Below, piece by piece: positions 6,515 through 9,374 of a stretch of DNA of 9,374 nucleotides (position 1 is the first letter of the stretch; every line of letters begins with the position of its first letter). The position numbers and the translations under genes are program-made. Below the pieces are notes generated by a model that searched no databases, had not been told where the DNA came from, and saw nothing but the letters and a program-made list of their open reading frames with translations. Origin of the DNA: Marinosulfonomonas sp. (GTDB lineage: Bacteria; Pseudomonadota; Alphaproteobacteria; Rhodobacterales; Rhodobacteraceae); the NCBI GenBank assembly GCA_026989405.1, contig JALSJL010000462.1:1-9374 (forward strand). The letters run 5' to 3'.

Positions 6515-7360
6515 TCAGTTTTCGATCAGGCTGAAATCGCGCAGCACTTCCGGGCTGAGGCCCGGAACATCCTTGCGTTCGACGTCGGCTGTTTCGGTCA
6601 GTTTCTTGAGCTCTGTTTCAAGGATGCTTTTCTGCAATTCGTCGATCAGCTCGGCGCGCACTTCATCAAGTTCGGGGGCGCCTTTCAGCCGGGTTTCATT
6701 CAGCTTGATGACGTGCCAGCCAAACTGGGTTTCCACCGGCTGCGATATCTGACCTTCTTCAAGCGCGAGCACGGCATCCTCGAACGGCTTGACCATCATT
6801 CCGGCGCCAAACCACCCAAGCGAACCACCGTTCGGGCCAGACGGGCCGGTTGATTTTTCTTTTGCCAGCTCTGCAAAATCGGCACCGCCCTCAAGCTGCG
6901 CGATCAGGTCTTCGGCTTCTTCTCTGGTTTCCACCAGAATGTGCGAAGCGTTGTATTCCCTGGCCGGCTCTGCATTCGCGTATTTTTCGTCATAGGCTGC
7001 CTGGATGCCCTCTTCCGTCAGACCCTCGGCGACCACCCGGCCAATCGCCTCGCCCGCCAGAAGCGCGCGGCGTTCATTTTCAAGCTTCAGCTCCACCGCC
7101 CGGGGCGTCTCTTTCACGGTTTGTGCAAGAACCGTCTGCTGGATCGCCTGATCCAGAATGGCGTCATACAATACGTCATCCGGAAGGCTCTGATATTGGG
7201 CCGGCAGTGTTTCGCGAAGCAGGATCAGGTGACCCACAGTGATATCCGTGCCGTTGACGGTTGCGACAACGGTATCGGCGTCCACCTCTTGTGCTGCCAG
7301 CGGCATCGCAAGGGTTCCGGCCAACAGGGCGCCGAAAAAGATATTGGTGAATTTTGACAT
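6515..7360 (-). CDS. Exported parvulin-type peptidyl-prolyl cis-trans isomerase
   Basis: A 281-residue SurA/PrsA-like foldase. Residues 1-23 form a signal peptide: basic start MSKFTN, hydrophobic IFFGALLAGTLAMPLAA, probable cleavage after A23 before QEVDAD, so it acts in the periplasm. Residues about 30-130 are a helical chaperone-like region. The parvulin domain spans about 135-222, with NASHILV (H140), the GADFAELAKEKSTGPSGPNGGSLGWFG stretch (159-185), KPFEDAVLAL (191-200) and FGWHVIKL (213-220, H216); both conserved histidines are present. A charged helical tail follows. The start at 7360 is preferred over in-frame ATGs at 7405 and 7399, because the Shine-Dalgarno AGAGGA lies 7 nt upstream of it and the signal peptide then begins correctly. 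It is first in a unit with argJ (21-nt gap) and is divergent from secA, which powers its export. Likely substrates are outer-membrane or periplasmic proteins, but this is inference. Confidence 0.93.
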   Translation of the reverse strand: MSKFTNIFFGALLAGTLAMPLAAQEVDADTVVATVNGTDITVGHLILLRETLPAQYQSLPDDVLYDAILDQAIQQTVLAQTVKETPRAVELKLENERRALLAGEAIGRVVAEGLTEEGIQAAYDEKYANAEPAREYNASHILVETREEAEDLIAQLEGGADFAELAKEKSTGPSGPNGGSLGWFGAGMMVKPFEDAVLALEEGQISQPVETQFGWHVIKLNETRLKGAPELDEVRAELIDELQKSILETELKKLTETADVERKDVPGLSPEVLRDFSLIEN

Positions 7361-7365
7361 TGTCG

Positions 7366-7373
7366 CTTCCTCT
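7366..7373 (-). promoter_or_regulatory. Shine-Dalgarno site of the isomerase gene
   Basis: On the minus strand AGAGGAAG precedes ATG 7360, with AGAGGA ending 7 nt before the start. This good match and spacing decides for 7360 against the upstream in-frame ATGs, which would put 13-15 extra residues before the signal peptide. Confidence 0.75.
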
Positions 7374-7379
7374 TGACCT

Positions 7380-7397
7380 GTTGCGTGGTGGCGCAAC
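7380..7397. repeat. Perfect inverted repeat in the divergent isomerase–secA promoter region
   Basis: GTTGCG (7380-7385) and CGCAAC (7392-7397) are exact reverse complements with a 6-nt spacer. The repeat ends 1 nt before the TTGACA box of the probable secA promoter and sits about 7 nt upstream of the isomerase Shine-Dalgarno sequence on the other strand. It may be an operator for a dimeric regulator or a hairpin in the isomerase leader RNA. Only the symmetry is seen; the role is inference. Confidence 0.5.
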
Positions 7398-7398
7398 A

Positions 7399-7427
7399 TT
7401 GACACTCCAGATGGGGACCCTTACATC
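7399..7427 (+). promoter_or_regulatory. Candidate sigma-70-type promoter for secA
   Basis: TTGACA (7399-7404) is a perfect -35 hexamer. Seventeen nt later TACATC (7422-7427) is a weak -10, which is common in alphaproteobacteria, where the -35 is better conserved. It would give a secA leader of about 100 nt. The -35 abuts the inverted repeat at 7380-7397. Confidence 0.5.
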
Positions 7428-7460
7428 GCCTTGTGGCCCTAAAGGGTTATGATTTCTGCA

Positions 7461-7489
7461 CTTCTATTGTGCTTGGCAACGACGGACAA
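7461..7489 (-). promoter_or_regulatory. Weak candidate promoter for the isomerase–argJ–mutT unit
   Basis: On the minus strand TTGTCC (7489-7484) and TAGAAG (7466-7461) are separated by 17 nt and each matches four of six consensus bases. A start near 7454 would give a leader of about 90 nt that carries the inverted repeat at 7380-7397. A small GCAC/GTGC dyad (7458-7461 and 7469-7472) overlaps the -10. This is the best minus-strand candidate between the two genes, but it is not strong. Confidence 0.28.
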
Positions 7490-7536
7490 GCGCTTGCATG
7501 GAAGACGGCCGGATTAATTGATCACGCGGAGTAACA

Positions 7537-9374
7537 ATGCTTGGTTTCGGAACACTCGCCAAAAAGGTTTTTGGCACGCCCAATGATCGGTTGATCAAGG
7601 CCACGCGGCCGCTCGTTGAAAAGATAAACCAGCTTGAGCCGGAGTTCGTGAAACTCAGCGATGAGGAAATCAAGGCCAAGACCGAAGAACTGCGCGAACG
7701 CGCTCGCGGCGGCGAAGATCTTGATGACTTGCTGCCTGAAGCGTTTGCCAACTGCCGTGAGGCAGCGCACCGCGCTTTGGGCCTGCGGGCATTCGATGTG
7801 CAGCTTTTGGGCGGCATCTTCATGCACCAGGGCAACATTGCTGAAATGAAGACCGGCGAGGGCAAGACACTGGTTGCGACATTTCCGGCCTATCTGAATT
7901 CCCTGACCGGGAAGGGCGTGCACATCGTTACGGTGAATGACTACCTTGCCAAGCGCGATGCCGAGTGGATGAGCAAGGTCTACGGTGCGCTCGGGCTGAC
8001 AACCGGCGTGGTCTATCCGCAGCAACCAGACGACGAAAAGCACGAAGCATATGCCGCCGATGTGACCTATGCGACGAACAACGAACTGGGGTTCGATTAC
8101 CTGCGCGACAACATGAAATCCGAGCTGAAGGACATCAATCAACTCTACCACAATTTCGCAATCGTCGATGAGGTCGACAGCATCCTGATCGATGAAGCGC
8201 GCACGCCGCTGATCATTTCCGGGCCGGCACAGGACCGTTCAGAACTTTACATCACGATTGACAAGCTGATCCCCGAGTTGACGCAAGAGCACTATTCGAT
8301 CGACGAGAAAACGCGCAATGTGACCTATACTGACGCCGGCAACGATTTTCTGGAAGAGCGCCTGCATGAAATGGAAATCCTGCCAGCCGAACAGTCGCTC
8401 TATGACCCGGAATCGACGACCATCGTTCACCATGTCAACCAGGGGCTGCGGGCGCACAAGCTGTTCCAGCGCGACAAGGATTACATCGTCAAGGACAACG
8501 AGGTCGTCCTGATTGATGAATTCACCGGTCGGATGATGGCCGGGCGCCGTTTGTCGGATGGGTTGCATCAGGCGATCGAAGCGAAAGAAGGCGTTCAGAT
8601 CCAGCCCGAGAATGTGACACTCGCATCGGTCACCTTTCAAAACTACTTCCGGCTGTATGACAAGCTGGCCGGGATGACAGGGACGGCGGCAACCGAGGCC
8701 GAAGAGTTTCAGGAAATCTATGGCCTTGGTGTTGTGGAAATACCTACCAACCGTGAGATCATTCGCATCGACGAACATGACCAAGTCTACCGGACTGCGA
8801 CCGAAAAATACGATGCGATTGCCAGGGAAATAAAGAAAGCGCACGAAAAGGGGCAACCGGTTCTTGTCGGAACAACATCGATCGAAAAGTCCGAGTTTCT
8901 TTCGGGGCTGCTGGAAAAATCCGGTATCCCGCACAATGTCCTGAATGCGCGAAAGCATGAAAAGGAAGCCCAGATCGTCGCCGATGCCGGGAAGTTCGGG
9001 GCGGTCACGATTGCTACCAACATGGCCGGTCGGGGAACGGACATTCAGTTGGGCGGAAACATCGAAATGACAGTGCTCGAGGCGCTGGCCGCAGACCCGG
9101 ATGCCGACCCGGAAGAGATCAGAAAGAAGATCGAAGCCGACCACGCGGATGAGCGCCAGAAGGTTCTGGAGGCCGGCGGTCTCTACGTTCTGGGAACCGA
9201 ACGCCACGAAAGCCGCCGCATCGACAACCAGCTGCGCGGGCGTTCCGGGCGGCAGGGCGATCCGGGCCGCTCTTCGTTTTTCCTGTCGTTGGAAGACGAC
9301 CTGATGCGGATATTCGGCTCGGAGCGGCTTGAGTCGGTCCTGTCGAAACTGGGCATGAAGGAAGGCGAAGCAAT
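7537..9374 (+). CDS. secA: Preprotein translocase ATPase SecA, 3'-truncated
   Basis: SecA is the motor ATPase that pushes unfolded preproteins through SecYEG. The frame is open from ATG 7537 to the window end: 612 codons plus two bases, against about 900 for the family. Walker A MKTGEGKT is at 104-111, Walker B with DEVD at 211-214 in a VDEVDSILIDEA context, and the nucleotide-binding domain begins with the usual LGLRAFDVQLLGG. The preprotein cross-linking domain falls around 230-370. The second nucleotide-binding domain shows TNMAGRGTDI (494-503) and QLRGRSGRQGD (565-575, arginine finger motif). The helical scaffold/wing domains and the C-terminal linker with its usual zinc-binding cysteines lie outside the window. 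GGAG (7528-7531) is 5 nt before the ATG. The N-terminus MLGFGTLAKKVFG is typical of alphaproteobacterial SecA. No frameshift or lost catalytic motif is visible. Confidence 0.98.
   Translation, partial: MLGFGTLAKKVFGTPNDRLIKATRPLVEKINQLEPEFVKLSDEEIKAKTEELRERARGGEDLDDLLPEAFANCREAAHRALGLRAFDVQLLGGIFMHQGNIAEMKTGEGKTLVATFPAYLNSLTGKGVHIVTVNDYLAKRDAEWMSKVYGALGLTTGVVYPQQPDDEKHEAYAADVTYATNNELGFDYLRDNMKSELKDINQLYHNFAIVDEVDSILIDEARTPLIISGPAQDRSELYITIDKLIPELTQEHYSIDEKTRNVTYTDAGNDFLEERLHEMEILPAEQSLYDPESTTIVHHVNQGLRAHKLFQRDKDYIVKDNEVVLIDEFTGRMMAGRRLSDGLHQAIEAKEGVQIQPENVTLASVTFQNYFRLYDKLAGMTGTAATEAEEFQEIYGLGVVEIPTNREIIRIDEHDQVYRTATEKYDAIAREIKKAHEKGQPVLVGTTSIEKSEFLSGLLEKSGIPHNVLNARKHEKEAQIVADAGKFGAVTIATNMAGRGTDIQLGGNIEMTVLEALAADPDADPEEIRKKIEADHADERQKVLEAGGLYVLGTERHESRRIDNQLRGRSGRQGDPGRSSFFLSLEDDLMRIFGSERLESVLSKLGMKEGEA

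Noticed and set aside
7361..7405. Isomerase start at the ATG at 7405 or 7399
   Set aside because: It would place a polar 13-15 residue extension before the signal peptide and would ignore the well-spaced Shine-Dalgarno site before 7360.
7434..7536. A possible riboswitch or secM-like regulatory leader upstream of secA
   Set aside because: The leader of about 100 nt shows only tiny dyads (CCC/GGG at 7437-7446, GCAC/GTGC at 7458-7472), with no recognisable riboswitch core and no arrest-peptide ORF.
8239..9207. A 322-codon minus-strand frame opposite secA
   Set aside because: It is antisense to conserved SecA motifs, with a Phe/Leu/Arg-rich composition typical of reverse-strand shadows and no recognisable domain.

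Overview
The window looks like chromosomal core sequence from an alphaproteobacterium, most likely of the Rhodobacteraceae (Roseobacter-type). The grounds are GC-rich coding with G/C-rich third positions, the nusA–ylxR–infB order with a YlxR/L7Ae fusion protein, and a parvulin–argJ–mutT cluster transcribed away from secA. This assignment comes from protein character and gene order, not from a database search. There is no mobile element, CRISPR array, rRNA or tRNA that I can see.

Layout. Positions 1-4460 (+) are the end of a transcription/translation operon: nusA (5' end cut off by the window), a fused YlxR–L7Ae-type RNA-binding protein, and infB (IF-2), with a 21-nt gap and then an ATGA overlap. 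Positions 4461-4850 are a 390-nt convergent intergenic region. It is not empty: on the minus strand it holds a 44-codon ORF (4546-4680) with a Shine-Dalgarno-like sequence. Minus-strand terminator-like hairpins lie on both sides of it, and the downstream one probably also ends infB transcription from the other side. Positions 4851-7360 (-) are a three-gene unit: a secreted parvulin-type peptidyl-prolyl isomerase, argJ (arginine biosynthesis) and a MutT-like Nudix hydrolase, with a 21-nt gap and then an ATGA overlap. Positions 7361-7536 are a divergent promoter region with a perfect 6-bp inverted repeat next to a consensus TTGACA box. Positions 7537-9374 (+) are the first 612 codons of secA, cut off by the window end.

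How the genes work together. NusA, the YlxR-type protein and IF-2 link transcript elongation to translation initiation. SecA drives export through SecYEG, and the divergently encoded isomerase is an exported folding factor, so these two neighbours serve the same envelope route. ArgJ and the Nudix protein are housekeeping functions that seem to share the isomerase's transcript.

The window is mostly ordinary core genome. The parts most worth a second look are the short minus-strand gene between infB and mutT, which is easily missed by annotation, and the tandem hairpins around it. I do not see a previously undescribed multi-gene system.
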